Source: Candidatus Ruthia endofausta
GTDB lineage: Bacteria > Pseudomonadota > Gammaproteobacteria > PS1 > Pseudothioglobaceae
Reading direction: 5' to 3'
NCBI RefSeq assembly: GCF_013342985.1
Contig: NZ_CP054490.1
Span: 558,001-622,000 of the forward strand
Length of the DNA: 64,000 bases
Position 1 is the stretch's first letter. Each line of letters starts with the position of its first letter. The position numbers and the translations under genes are program-made. Of this stretch, positions 31,431 to 40,568 are shown piece after piece. The notes under the pieces were generated by a model, which ran no database searches, was not told the DNA's origin, and saw nothing but the letters and a program-made list of their open reading frames with translations.

Positions 31431-32213
31431 ATGGGCTTCTTAACTGGGAAAAAAGCGCTCGTTGTTGGTGTGGCGTCAAATCGCTCTATTGCTTGGGGAA
31501 TCGTTGAGGCTATGGCTAAACAAGGCTGTGAAATTGCACTCACCTACCAAAATGAAAAACTCAAAAAGAGAGTTGATAAATGCGCCGTAGCTTGCCACTC
31601 AAATATTGTCATTGAATGTGACGTTGCTAGTGATGAGGGTATTGAAAGAACCTTTAAAGAATTAAAAAATCATTGGGATAATTTTGATATTATCGTTCAT
31701 TCGGTCGCCTTTGCACCACGTGAAGCGCTAGATGGTAACTATATTCAAGCAACCACTCGTGAAAATTTTACCACGGCGCATGATATTAGCTCATACAGTT
31801 TTACTGCACTTGCAAAAGCTGCTTATTTCATGCTTAATGACAATGGCGCTTTATTAACAGTTAGTTATTTAGGCAGTATTCGCGCTATTCCAAATTACAA
31901 CATAATGGGTGTAGCCAAAGCCTCACTTGAAGCTAATGTTCGTTATATGGCAGCAGCTTTAGGACCTGAAAGAGGTATTCGCGTTAATGCAGTCTCAGCA
32001 GGACCAATTAAAACTTTAGCAGCATCTGGTATTAAAGATTTTGGCAAACTGCTTGATTATGCCGCAGATAATTCTGCACTTAAACGCAACGTAACTACTG
32101 AAGAAGTGGGTAATACCGCTGCATTTTTGTGTTCTGATTTAGCCTCAGGCATCACTGGCGAAATAACCTATATTGATTCTGGTTATAACTTTTATGACAA
32201 GGGGCCAAATTAA
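31431..32213 (+). CDS. fabI: Enoyl-[acyl-carrier-protein] reductase (NADH)
   Basis: Last reductive step of each fatty-acid elongation cycle. The 260 residues show [16 protein letters not shown] (about 13-28, FabI-type NAD motif), [25 protein letters not shown] and the catalytic Tyr/Lys stretch [30 protein letters not shown]. The C-terminal [13 protein letters not shown] loop is standard. TATAAT at 31392-31397 is a likely -10 element. A single-gene unit ended by the hairpin at 32231. Confidence 0.97.
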   Translation: MGFLTGKKALVVGVASNRSIAWGIVEAMAKQGCEIALTYQNEKLKKRVDKCAVACHSNIVIECDVASDEGIERTFKELKNHWDNFDIIVHSVAFAPREALDGNYIQATTRENFTTAHDISSYSFTALAKAAYFMLNDNGALLTVSYLGSIRAIPNYNIMGVAKASLEANVRYMAAALGPERGIRVNAVSAGPIKTLAASGIKDFGKLLDYAADNSALKRNVTTEEVGNTAAFLCSDLASGITGEITYIDSGYNFYDKGPN

Positions 32214-32230
32214 TAAATAAAGGTAATTAT

Positions 32231-32278
32231 CAATCAAACAAGCCCTGCACTTTTTTAGAGTCAGGGCTTGTTTGATTG
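32231..32278 (+). terminator. fabI terminator, perfect 17-bp stem
   Basis: CAATCAAACAAGCCCTG (32231-32247) is exactly complementary to CAGGGCTTGTTTGATTG (32262-32278), with a 14-nt loop containing a T run. It lies 18 nt after the fabI stop. There is no T tail 3' of the stem. Confidence 0.8.
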
Positions 32279-32280
32279 TC

Positions 32281-33490
32281 TGCTGAATGTCTCTAAAAAT
32301 CTATAGCGACTAACAAAGAATTTTTTAAAGGTATCCTATTGTTGATACTGGTTTTTAACTTGTTTTTAAGATACTTTTTATATCTTCTTAGCAGTGAAAA
32401 ATAGTCATACGTTCTTCATTTGTTTGAACCAATGGCAAGAGTGTAATTGATAGGGTGGCAATTATTAAAGTATATGCACTCTCTTTCCTTAATGGAAAAA
32501 ATGGCACAATTTCAGGATATTTTTTGCTTATTTTTTTTATTTCATCATACTTACCAAAAATAAAATACGGTATTTATCGGATTTATAATGACGCTCATTA
32601 AGCGAAAAATCACAACGTTGCAAATAAGCTGGCTTAAAATGATAGCCTGTAATGGTTTTATCAAGTGCTGATCAAGCATATGAAAATTTCGCATTAACAC
32701 GCTCAATCAAAAGCTCTTCATGTCCTGAAAATATTGAGCCAACAATATTATGTGCAATATTAAAGTTCTAATTACCACAACCCTTGCTCAACCATTTCTT
32801 GTATTTTTTCTATTAGGTCACCAGCTGATTGGCTCAGTTTTCAAGCATCACGCTTACTACCTTGCCCATAACCCCCTCCCCTTCTATAGCTGTTGCTCTA
32901 CATGGTAGCATACGCCCAATCTAGGATCTAGTTTCAAAAATACTTGCATATTCCTAAAATTACAAAAGCGAACCACAACTTTTGCTTTTCATCGCCAATT
33001 TCAAACTCTCCTAAACCTTGAGGTAACGCCCTATTAAACACTCTGGTAAAAGATATCATCTCAGTATCTTTAATACCACTAACAATGATATGTTTAATCA
33101 TTTGCTCTTCTACTGAATATAAAAAGCACTTGATTGGCAAGTGCTGTGGTGAAATTTCTCTGTCCTTTTGCCAAGAAAAAAAATTTCCAGTGCCCTGTGT
33201 GTGTCCGCCCCCAAAAAAAATCAATCCCGTGGCGCCTTGACAATATTGCTCATAAGTATATTACCTTTAATAGGTGTTGTGTCGTATTTTGGTGTTTGAT
33301 TCCAGCACGCAAAAATCTAATTAATTTAGCCGCCTGAGCATCAGACAAGTTAGATTCAGGCATAATCCGACCTGATCTACTACTCAATATAGGCAATAAC
33401 ATCAATATCAATATTAATTTTATTTTCATAAATTGAAAGAATATTACAATATTTAAAAAGTTTAAAATAAACAATTTATTTAAAGTAAAA
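32281..33490 (-). pseudogene. Degraded coding sequence, unrecognised
   Basis: About 1.2 kb without an intact gene. On the minus strand, coding-like pieces can be followed from 33474 (a lipophilic start MKIKLILILMLLPIL, then MPESNLSDAQAAKLIRFLRA, reminiscent of c-type cytochrome C-termini), through 33224-32934 (YSVEEQMIKHIIVSGIKDTEMISF, GLGEFEIGDEKQKLWFA) to about 32400 (IFSGHEELLIERVNAKFSY, YPEIVPFFPLR, a hydrophobic end). Stops and frame changes separate them. At least two former genes are likely. I cannot assign a family. Confidence 0.5.
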
Positions 33491-33501
33491 ATAATTCTAG
33501 A

Positions 33502-35355
33502 TTATAAATTTCTACTGAAAACTTTAATTTTTGCTTGAGATTTAAGCGTTTCAAGGATATTTGCAAATACTTCACTTGATTCAAAGCTTAATAAAGAGCT
33601 TTCAAGAGTAGCATTAATCGTCTTTATATCTGTCGTTTTAACGCCTGATAATTTGATTACAACCGTATTATTCTCATCCAAATTTTGAGCGCCATAGCTA
33701 GAATTACCATTAGTTGGCTTGGACAATGCAAACACTTTATTGATAATAGCCATCTCAACTTTGTTGGAATCTCGTTTCACCCAATCAACATGATGCCATT
33801 TAAGTTTATTCTTATTCATTAGTTTTTTGAGTATGTCTTTATCGTTGTGCGTCAATAAATCAACAATATTCTTGGCAAGATTATCAACAAAAGTTTTAGC
33901 CAGTAGTATCATTAAATGTGCATTAATTTCATCTTTAACTTCAATAAAGGATTTTTGTCTTTGTGCTAATTTTTTTTGTGCGCGGATAACCATTAATTTA
34001 TCTTTTGATAATTCCAAAATTTCTGAGTTTTCGCCCTTGTTAAGAACCACGTCACTAAATGCAGTAGTAACAATTTTTTGGTTTAATTGAGTACTACTCC
34101 TGTCAAAAAAATCACTTACCTGAAGCTTTAAATCCATTTGATCAACAATTTTCTCTAAACTTGCCTCGTAAGCCAAGTTGGCCAATTGTTCAGTTAAGCT
34201 GTAAAACACTTTTTGTGCTTGTGCTTGAGTGTATAAATCAAGTAATTCAGATTTAACTGCATCAAACGGTTTAAGCGTTTTGGCTTTAATATTGTTAAGT
34301 TTAATAATATGATAGCCAAACTTAGATTTAACCAAATCACTAACTTCAGCAAGTTTCATTGCAAATACTTTTTTCTCAAATTCTGGCACCATAACACCAC
34401 GAGTAAAAAAGCCTAAATCTCCTGCGTCAGATTTAGAGTCTGTGTCTTGAGAGTATTGCCTAGCAAGTTTAGCAAAGTCACCACCGCTGTTTAATAGGGT
34501 AATAACTTTTTGCGCAGTTGATTCATCTTCAAGCAAAATATGTTGTGCTTGCCTTTCTTCTTCTATGGTAAAGCGTTCTTGTTCATCTTCATAAAAATTA
34601 AATAATTCATCGTCACTTACTTTAATATTTTTTGAAATTTCATTTAATGACAACTCAACAAATTCTATTTTTACTTGCTCTGGTGCGAAAAATAACGTCT
34701 TTTTATTATTATAAAAATCTTTGACACTTTGCGCATCAACCTTAACTTCTTTAACGTAATCATTAGCGTGAATAGCAATATAACTAAATTGTCGCTGCTG
34801 ATCATTCAATTTTTGTAATCTTAGAAGTTGTGTTGGTGTTACGAAAGCAGAATCTAATAAATTGTATTTGATTTGAGTTTGAGTTAATTCTTGTAACTTT
34901 ATCGCCTCATATTTTCTTGTCGTATAACCATTAAGCCTTAATAATTGCTTATATTTTTCTAATGAAAATCGTCCCTTTTCTTTGAATAAATTATTGGCTT
35001 GAATAATAGTATTAAGTTCATTGACAGTTGTTTCATACAACAATTCGCTAGATAATTGCTCAAGCAAGTATTTGTCAATCATTTGATTAAGAATGGATTG
35101 CTTTAACATGGCATCAAATTCTATGTCATATTTTTTGTCCAGTTCTTGTTGCAAGCGTCTTTTTTGCGGATTGAATTCTGTAAGAAATTCTGCTTTTGAG
35201 ATGTCAGCACCATTAACAGAAGCAATAATAATATTTGAAGTACCAGTGAAGTATTCACTAATACCAAATAAAGCAAAAGGAATGGTAATCAAACCAACGA
35301 CTAAATAAGCAAACCAACCCTTAGTTTTGGTTTTGTTTCTAATTGAACCTAGCAT
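33502..35355 (-). CDS. ppiD: Peptidyl-prolyl cis-trans isomerase D (periplasmic chaperone)
   Basis: SurA/PpiD-type folding factor anchored in the inner membrane. The 617 residues start MLGSIRNKTKTKGWFAYLVVGLITIPFALFGISEYF (one membrane anchor, about 13-34), with a SurA-N-like chaperone domain, a central parvulin domain near 260-360 (RQAQHILLEDESTAQKVI, FAKLARQYSQDTDSKSDAGDLGFFTRGVMVPEFEKKVF, VKSKFGYHIIKL), and a C-terminal chaperone part. The frame is intact and length normal. Its neighbour HU across the tRNA pair matches the frequent hupB-ppiD order. Confidence 0.93.
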   Translation of the reverse strand: MLGSIRNKTKTKGWFAYLVVGLITIPFALFGISEYFTGTSNIIIASVNGADISKAEFLTEFNPQKRRLQQELDKKYDIEFDAMLKQSILNQMIDKYLLEQLSSELLYETTVNELNTIIQANNLFKEKGRFSLEKYKQLLRLNGYTTRKYEAIKLQELTQTQIKYNLLDSAFVTPTQLLRLQKLNDQQRQFSYIAIHANDYVKEVKVDAQSVKDFYNNKKTLFFAPEQVKIEFVELSLNEISKNIKVSDDELFNFYEDEQERFTIEEERQAQHILLEDESTAQKVITLLNSGGDFAKLARQYSQDTDSKSDAGDLGFFTRGVMVPEFEKKVFAMKLAEVSDLVKSKFGYHIIKLNNIKAKTLKPFDAVKSELLDLYTQAQAQKVFYSLTEQLANLAYEASLEKIVDQMDLKLQVSDFFDRSSTQLNQKIVTTAFSDVVLNKGENSEILELSKDKLMVIRAQKKLAQRQKSFIEVKDEINAHLMILLAKTFVDNLAKNIVDLLTHNDKDILKKLMNKNKLKWHHVDWVKRDSNKVEMAIINKVFALSKPTNGNSSYGAQNLDENNTVVIKLSGVKTTDIKTINATLESSLLSFESSEVFANILETLKSQAKIKVFSRNL

Positions 35356-35497
35356 AATGATGTGTGTTAACGGCTAATTGATTAATAATCTAAAAACCTT
35401 TCATTTAATAAGAAACGGGAATTATAAACGAAAACCTTTGTATGCTTACATGGGTTTTGTTATGTTTCGAAAATTCGGATGTTAGACAAATCGGAAA

Positions 35498-35519
35498 CCA
35501 TAACAAAGAAAAGTTATGG
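35498..35519 (-). terminator. Hairpin at the end of the tRNA-Val/tRNA-Asp unit
   Basis: On the minus strand CCATAAC-TTTTCTTT-GTTATGG is followed by TTT. The first three bases are the encoded CCA of tRNA-Asp. A short stem, plausible as a terminator or as a 3'-processing signal. Confidence 0.4.
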
Positions 35520-35593
35520 CGGAGCGGACGGGATTCGAACCCGCGACGTCCTGCGTGACAGGCAGACACTCTAACCAGCTGAGCTACCGCTCC
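35517..35593 (-). tRNA. tRNA-Asp (anticodon GTC)
   Basis: The minus strand begins GGAGCGGTAGCTCAGCTGGT, with anticodon stem around CTGTCAC (GTC), T arm CGGGTTCGAATCCCG and 3' GCTCCGCCA. CCA is encoded. It follows tRNA-Val by 9 nt and is probably co-transcribed with it. Confidence 0.97.
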
Positions 35594-35602
35594 GAAAAAT
35601 TT

Positions 35603-35678
35603 TGGTGGGCGCTACAAGACTCGAACTTGTGACCCTCGCCTTGTAAAAGCGATGCTCTACCAACTGAGCTAAGCGCCC
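35603..35678 (-). tRNA. tRNA-Val (anticodon TAC)
   Basis: The minus strand begins GGGCGCTTAGCTCAGTTGGT, with anticodon stem TCGCT and loop TTTACAA (anticodon TAC), T arm AAGTTCGAGTCTT and 3' GCGCCCACCA. CCA is encoded. It lies between HU and tRNA-Asp. Confidence 0.96.
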
Positions 35679-35733
35679 AAAAAAAATATGCCCAATACTG
35701 TGAAAGCACCGGACATATTATACTTAAAAAATT

Positions 35734-36009
35734 CTAAGAATTAACCGATTCTTTAAGTAATTTACCTGCTTTAAATGCAGGCACTTTAGAGGCCTTAATT
35801 TGGATTGCTTCGCCCGTTTGAGGATTGCGACCAGTACGTGCTGCACGATCACGGACAACAAAACTGCCAAAACCTGTAATGGCTACATTATCACCAGTGG
35901 CTAATGCTGAGGTAATTGCGCCTGTCATTGCATCCAATGCACGAGCTGCATCTGCTTTTGTTAAGTTGGAAGTTTGTGCAATTGCTGCAACTAAATCTGA
36001 TTTATTCAT
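35734..36009 (-). CDS. hupB: DNA-binding protein HU
   Basis: Nucleoid protein of 91 residues (MNKSDLVAAIAQTSNLTKADAARALDAMTGAI, then VAITGFGSFVVRDRAARTGRNPQTGEAIQIKASKVPAFKAGK). The arm reads RTGRNPQTGE and there is no IHF-type extension, so HU rather than IHF. Position before ppiD, with tRNAs between, agrees with hupB. AGGAGAATAAAG precedes the ATG. Confidence 0.95.
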   Translation of the reverse strand: MNKSDLVAAIAQTSNLTKADAARALDAMTGAITSALATGDNVAITGFGSFVVRDRAARTGRNPQTGEAIQIKASKVPAFKAGKLLKESVNS

Positions 36010-36135
36010 TGACTTTATTCTCCTGTGTGTGAATCTTATTTTGATTAAAAAACATCAAGCTCTAAATTAAACTTTGGTTAAATTATCCATTAAATATCAG
36101 CACTGTCAATGGACTTTAATAAAAAAATATACCAA

Positions 36136-36175
36136 ATTTTATCTTGCACTATTTTATTTTATCTTGCACTATTTT
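36136..36175. repeat. 20-bp perfect tandem duplication at the ccmG stop
   Basis: The unit ATTTTATCTTGCACTATTTT occurs twice in direct succession (36136-36155, 36156-36175). The duplication covers the last codons of ccmG (NSAR-stop) and copies them into the downstream spacer; the reading frame is unaffected because the first stop is kept. Confidence 0.9.
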
Positions 36176-36689
36176 TTAGCTGGCTAATGAGTGGCAAAAT
36201 TTGCCTTTCCCAAATCCCTGGCGTTAATTCACCAATACGCTTAAAACGAATAATACCTTGCTGATCGGTGATAAAAGTTTCAGGTGTTGCATAGACACCT
36301 AATTCAAGTCCAAGCTTACCTGATTGGTCAAACACAATCAAATCATACGGGTTGCCAAGTCTAGTTAAGAACATATTGCCATCCTTTTTGGTGTTTTTGT
36401 AATTAATCCCTAATATTTGTAATGAGTCGGTTTTGGCTATTTGCATCAACATTTCATGTTCTGCTCTACAAGTAACGCACCAAGAGGCCCAAACATTAAC
36501 CAAAGATATTTTTCCCTGTAACTTATCTTGAATGGCGTAAATTTCACCAGTATTAAAGTCTTCAACTTCTAAATTTGGAAATGTTTTACCAATTAAAGGC
36601 GAGGGTAATTTTTTAGGGTCAAGCCCAAGACCTATATATAAAAAACCAGCCAATACAATAAATAAAACCAAAGGTAAAAATTTTTTCAT
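36159..36689 (-). CDS. ccmG: Cytochrome c maturation thioredoxin-like protein CcmG/DsbE
   Basis: Membrane-anchored periplasmic thioredoxin that reduces apocytochrome or CcmH in system I cytochrome c maturation. 176 residues with an N-terminal anchor (about 4-20), LVNVWASWCVTCRAEHEML (WCxxC active site near 70-73), the acidic GLDPKKLPSPLIGKTFPNL start typical of CcmG and YATPETFITDQQGIIRF with the cis-Pro. It overlaps ccmE by 4 nt. Confidence 0.93.
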   Translation of the reverse strand: MKKFLPLVLFIVLAGFLYIGLGLDPKKLPSPLIGKTFPNLEVEDFNTGEIYAIQDKLQGKISLVNVWASWCVTCRAEHEMLMQIAKTDSLQILGINYKNTKKDGNMFLTRLGNPYDLIVFDQSGKLGLELGVYATPETFITDQQGIIRFKRIGELTPGIWERQILPLISQLKNSAR

Positions 36690-37114
36690 TGTTTGTTTTT
36701 GGTTTTTTCCAGTGCATCCGCCACTTCTGGTGGCATATAGTTTTCATCATGTTTGGCAAGCACTTCAGTTGCCATGAAAACACCGTTAACTAAAGAGCCA
36801 GTCGTAATAATACCCTGACCCTCTTTAAATAAATCAGGCAAAATTCCCGAATAACTAATACGAAAGGTGTTGGCATAATCAGTGACGTCAAACATAACCT
36901 TAATACCATCACGCTTAACACTACCCTTAGCAACCATACCGCCTAAACGAAAACTTTTACCTTTTGGGGCCTTGCCTTCAGCGACATCAGTAGGAGAAAA
37001 AAAGTACAGTAAATTTTCGTTAAAGGCTTTTAAGCCTAAATAACCTGCTAAGCTCACACCTATTACCAGTAAAGCAACCAGTGTCATTCTATTTTGTCGT
37101 TTTGTCATGATCAT
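36686..37114 (-). CDS. ccmE: Cytochrome c maturation heme chaperone CcmE
   Basis: Periplasmic heme chaperone, single-pass membrane protein. The 142 residues start with an anchor (about 11-30); then comes the OB-fold with KGKSFRLGGMVAKGSV, FDVTDYANTFRISYSGILPDLFKEGQGII and the heme-attachment motif LAKHDENYMPP (the His of HxxxY). The start overlaps the end of ccmD (ATGATC with TGA). All key residues are present. Confidence 0.95.
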   Translation of the reverse strand: MIMTKRQNRMTLVALLVIGVSLAGYLGLKAFNENLLYFFSPTDVAEGKAPKGKSFRLGGMVAKGSVKRDGIKVMFDVTDYANTFRISYSGILPDLFKEGQGIITTGSLVNGVFMATEVLAKHDENYMPPEVADALEKTKNKQ

Positions 37115-37281
37115 TTCTCTCTTAAATATTTAATGCGCAACTGTTTGATTGCATTTTTATGAATGGAACGAGTGCGTATAAATAAAGTTGCAATCACAAT
37201 TAAAGTTGTCAAATAAGAAAACCAAATATAAAAAGCATACTTTCCATACGGAAGAAAAGAAAAATATTCTGCTAAGGTCAC
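37111..37281 (-). CDS. ccmD: Heme exporter protein D (small membrane protein)
   Basis: A 56-residue frame between ccmC and ccmE. The GTG start at 37281 gives TLAEYFSFLPYGKYAFYIWFSYLTT followed by a hydrophobic helix (LIVIATLFI) and a basic tail RTRSIHKNAIKQLRIKYLREK, exactly the make-up of CcmD, which helps release holo-CcmE from the CcmABC complex. It starts 3 nt after the ccmC stop and ends in a 4-nt overlap with ccmE. Its small size and GTG start make it easy to miss. Confidence 0.92.
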   Translation of the reverse strand: MTLAEYFSFLPYGKYAFYIWFSYLTTLIVIATLFIRTRSIHKNAIKQLRIKYLREK

Positions 37282-37284
37282 TGC

Positions 37285-38022
37285 CTATTGTTCCATAATT
37301 ATTTTTTTAACCCAGCTAGAGTTTTGCTCTGTCAGCAACACCTCATCTCTAGCCCTCATTAACATAAGTGCGCCATATAAAAACTTAAATGCCATACCCA
37401 TTAATAATAGTGCAATCAACATATCAGCATCTTGAATGGCCACTTTATTGACACTGAGTGACGCACCTTGGTGTAAGGTATTCCACCACTTAACCGAATA
37501 ATGAATAATGGGCAAATTAACCAAACCCACAATAGCCAACACTGAAGAGGCCTTAGATGCAGTTTTAGGATTATCAAATGCATTGTTAAGTGACATATAA
37601 GCCAAATATAAAAACAGCAAAATTAACTCTGAGGTTAAACGTGCGTCCCACACCCACCAAGTGCCCCACATCGGTTTGCCCCAAACTGCACCAGTAACCA
37701 AAGCTAAAAAGGTAAACGCCGCTCCAATGGGTGCTGATACCTTAGCAACCACATATGCTAATTTAATTTGCCAAATCAGGCCAATACCACCTGAAATCGC
37801 CAATACCAAATAAATAAACATACTCATCCATGCAGCAGGTAGATGAATAAACATAATGCGATAACTCTCACCTTGCTGGTAATCAATGGGTGCAACAATC
37901 AATCCCCAGTATAAACCCACCAATGTTAAAACAATAAAAGGAAATAAAAACCAAGGGATAATTTTTTGACTAATTTGGTAGAAGTTTTTAGGCGAAGCAA
38001 ACGCTTGAATCCATTTCCACAT
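37285..38022 (-). CDS. ccmC: Heme exporter protein C
   Basis: Polytopic membrane protein that presents heme to CcmE. The 245 residues carry six hydrophobic segments and the tryptophan-rich heme-handling motif KPMWGTWWVWDARLTSELILLFLY, with conserved histidines in IHLPAAWM and IHYSVKWWNTLHQGAS. It is the first ccm gene in this window (ccmC-ccmD-ccmE-ccmG). ccmA, ccmB, ccmF and ccmH are not here, so the ccm set is split in this genome. Confidence 0.96.
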   Translation of the reverse strand: MWKWIQAFASPKNFYQISQKIIPWFLFPFIVLTLVGLYWGLIVAPIDYQQGESYRIMFIHLPAAWMSMFIYLVLAISGGIGLIWQIKLAYVVAKVSAPIGAAFTFLALVTGAVWGKPMWGTWWVWDARLTSELILLFLYLAYMSLNNAFDNPKTASKASSVLAIVGLVNLPIIHYSVKWWNTLHQGASLSVNKVAIQDADMLIALLLMGMAFKFLYGALMLMRARDEVLLTEQNSSWVKKIIMEQ

Positions 38023-38145
38023 AAATCAATCCTGTTAATTATTTAGACTTGAAACCTTTGTATAAATAGGGATGATTAGAAAAATAACAATTTTCATCAA
38101 CTTGATTTTCCATATTTATACAAATATCTTAACTTATAAAACATA

Positions 38146-38805
38146 TTATTTTAGCGACTTATGTGCAACATTATTACGCAAATAAGTTGGCAACGCTAAC
38201 TTATTGCTAAAATTGATGTTTTTGTTAACATAGGTTAAGTAAAGCGCTATAAGGTTTTCAGCCTTTGGATAAAAATCGGCAATATAAGTACCAATGCCCG
38301 TTTGTTGAATAAGTTCATTTTCATAAGCACCCCATCCACTACCCACACCAATAAAATCTTTTTCAAGTGTGTCCACCTCATTAGGCTTTTGTAAACTTTC
38401 CTTAGATAAGACTTGGTTTTGATAAATACCCCAATATACCTCGCTCATACGCGCGTCAAGCGCAATGGCAACCTTGTTGGTATTGTATTTTTTAAACGCA
38501 CCAAATCCAAGCAACTCAAGTGTTGAAAGACCCATTGTAGGAATGTTATGTGCCAATGATATGCCCTGAACCACACTAACGCACATCCTAACCCCTGTAA
38601 AAGCACCAGGGCCTTTGGTGTAAATAATACCACTCAAAGCAGATGGTGATAATTGACCGGCTTTAAAAATCTCATCACAAAGTGATAATATTAAACCTGA
38701 ACTTTTCTCCACACCTTGAACAAAACGAGAAAATATTTCACCTTGAGTATGAAGACTCACTGAGCACGTATCAGTACACGTATCAATTGCTAATAAATTC
38801 ATCAT
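38146..38805 (-). CDS. tsaB: tRNA threonylcarbamoyladenosine biosynthesis protein TsaB
   Basis: ASKHA-fold partner of TsaD in t6A tRNA modification. The 219 residues show MNLLAIDTCTDTCSVSL at the start, the family stretch GPGAFTGVRMCVSVVQGISLAHNIPTMGLSTLELL, LDARMSEVYWGIY and the late FYPKAENLIALY. The frame is intact; the length is slightly below the E. coli protein. It stands alone on the minus strand. Confidence 0.93.
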   Translation of the reverse strand: MMNLLAIDTCTDTCSVSLHTQGEIFSRFVQGVEKSSGLILSLCDEIFKAGQLSPSALSGIIYTKGPGAFTGVRMCVSVVQGISLAHNIPTMGLSTLELLGFGAFKKYNTNKVAIALDARMSEVYWGIYQNQVLSKESLQKPNEVDTLEKDFIGVGSGWGAYENELIQQTGIGTYIADFYPKAENLIALYLTYVNKNINFSNKLALPTYLRNNVAHKSLK

Positions 38806-39360
38806 TTTGTTATTTTACAATTTTCTCAAACTTATGGTAGATAGATAAAATCAATTGCTTGCGATTGCTTGCGTTTAAGTAGTCTTAACAAATGTCTAAC
38901 TGGATGGTAATAATCAGGACCTTTAATCAAAGCCAGAAGGGTAGCTATTTCTTTTAATGATAACAATGCCAGCTCTTTATTAAAATAAAACCGAGTAACA
39001 TTGGTAAAATCATTAATACTCGCATTGCCTTTTTAACCTAAATATACAGTATTCATGTAACAATGTAAGTATGGATTTTTTATCAAATAAATGCTTCATA
39101 CAATAATACCATACCATCTAATGCTTTTTAGCTTTTCGCCCAAAACTTAAAGTATCTACGCTTACCTTGTAAGAAAATGCATCATCAAATAACTGACTTA
39201 AATGGTTTAAATACACAGCAAAAATCACCGCACTTAGCAAAATTAAAGTGATGAAAAATTTAACAATGGCTAGCTGTTTAAACAAAATAAAAAAACAAGG
39301 TAATAAAAATTTAACTGAATTTTAACAAAATCCATCCGTAAAAGATTTTTTCATACAAGT
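38806..39360 (-). pseudogene. Eroded gene remnant upstream of rpsF
   Basis: No intact gene. The minus strand shows a start-like hydrophobic segment (LFKQLAIVKFFITLILLSAVIFAVYL) followed by LFDDAFSYKVSVDTLSFGRKAKK, then many stops. A single membrane anchor followed by a periplasmic part would fit a penicillin-binding-protein or similar envelope gene, but the match is too weak to name. A 10-bp perfect tandem repeat (ATTGCTTGCG twice, 38854-38873) lies in it. Confidence 0.4.
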
Positions 39361-39377
39361 ATATAAACGCTAAACAA

Positions 39378-39406
39378 TTGTTAAAAACAAATAACTAGTA
39401 TAAAAT
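39378..39406 (+). promoter_or_regulatory. Sigma-70 promoter for the rpsF operon
   Basis: TTGTTA (39378-39383) and TAAAAT (39401-39406) are separated by 17 nt, close to the consensus elements and spacing. It lies about 67 nt before the rpsF ATG, which has the strong ribosome site AAGGAGGT. No competing element of similar quality was seen. Confidence 0.65.
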
Positions 39407-39472
39407 ATCCCTTTCCTTGCTTGAGAGCGCGGCGTTCCAAGCTACTATAATAGCCATAAGGAGGTACAACTC

Positions 39473-39814
39473 ATGAGACATTATGAGATTACATTGATTG
39501 TCCACCCTGACCAGTCAGCCCAGGTAGGCATAATGATGGACAACTACAAAGAAATCATCATCACTGGTGGCGGTAAAATTCACAGAAAAGAAGACTGGGG
39601 GCGTAAACATTTAGCTTATCCAATCAAAAAAATTTATAAAGCACATTACTTAATGATGAACATTGAATGTGACCAAGAGGTGCTTGATAAACTTAATTAT
39701 AATTTCCGTTTTAACGATGCTATTCTTCGAAATTTAATAATTTCTGAAGATGAAGCAATCACCACACCTTCAATCATGATGATTAGTAAAGACAAAGAAA
39801 AAGGGAGGTCATAA
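39473..39814 (+). CDS. rpsF: 30S ribosomal protein S6
   Basis: Small-subunit protein of 113 residues ([71 protein letters not shown]). AAGGAGGTACAACTC precedes the ATG. First gene of rpsF-rpsR-rplI; its stop shares a base with the rpsR start (TAATG). No priB lies between rpsF and rpsR, unlike in E. coli. Confidence 0.97.
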   Translation: MRHYEITLIVHPDQSAQVGIMMDNYKEIIITGGGKIHRKEDWGRKHLAYPIKKIYKAHYLMMNIECDQEVLDKLNYNFRFNDAILRNLIISEDEAITTPSIMMISKDKEKGRS

Positions 39815-40068
39815 TGGCCAAGCAAGTAAAAAGAAAACGCAGACCTCAAATTAAAATCAACACTTTTTGCCGTTTTACGGCAGCAGGCGTTACAAGGATT
39901 GATTATAAAGATGTTAATACACTACTTAAAAATATTAATGAAAGTGGAAAAATCACACCATCAAGAATGACAGGCACCAGTGCTAAATTTCAACGTCAAC
40001 TAACAACCGCCATTAAAAGAGCTAGATTTTTAGCCCTTATTCCTTACACTGACAAACACAAGAAATAG
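39814..40068 (+). CDS. rpsR: 30S ribosomal protein S18
   Basis: An 84-residue basic protein, binding partner of S6 in the small subunit ([65 protein letters not shown]). Typical in every segment. Translationally coupled to rpsF by TAATG; 9 nt precede rplI. Confidence 0.97.
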   Translation: MAKQVKRKRRPQIKINTFCRFTAAGVTRIDYKDVNTLLKNINESGKITPSRMTGTSAKFQRQLTTAIKRARFLALIPYTDKHKK

Positions 40069-40077
40069 GAGTCTATC

Positions 40078-40521
40078 ATGCAAGTAATTTTATTAGAAAA
40101 AATCCAAAAATTAGGCAACTTAGGTGATTTATCCAATGTTAAAGCAGGCTATGCTCGTAACTTTTTAATTCCTAAAAATAAAGTTACGCCTGCAACTAAA
40201 ACAAACTTGGCTGAATTTGAATTAATTAAATCCGAACTTCAAGCTAGAGCAGCCGAAACACTTAAAAATGCACAAGTAGTTGAGGCTAAGATGATAGGTA
40301 CTGTTTGTACCATTCAAGCCCATGCAGATGAAGAGGGCAAATTGTTTGGCTCTATCAATACCACTAATATTCAAATAAGCCTGGCAGCAAGCGGTTTTGA
40401 AGTTAAAAGACGCAATATCAACATGTCTGAGGCAATTCGCCATACAGGTGAATATGAAATCAGTGTTGATTTGCATACAGATATTACGGTGAATATTAAA
40501 GTTGTTATTAGTGCCTCTTAA
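40078..40521 (+). CDS. rplI: 50S ribosomal protein L9
   Basis: Large-subunit protein of 147 residues: N-terminal domain MQVILLEKIQKLGNLGDLSNVKAGYARNFLIPKNKV with the family signature, a long connecting helix (about 45-75), and a C-terminal domain (GKLFGSINTTNI, HTGEYEISVDLHTDITVNIKVVI). AGGAGTCTATC precedes the ATG. It ends the ribosomal part of the operon; a hairpin follows at 40569. Confidence 0.97.
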   Translation: MQVILLEKIQKLGNLGDLSNVKAGYARNFLIPKNKVTPATKTNLAEFELIKSELQARAAETLKNAQVVEAKMIGTVCTIQAHADEEGKLFGSINTTNIQISLAASGFEVKRRNINMSEAIRHTGEYEISVDLHTDITVNIKVVISAS

Positions 40522-40568
40522 GAAGCATAAAAACCAACTCATTGTTCCCCATTGTGCATTAAAATTAA

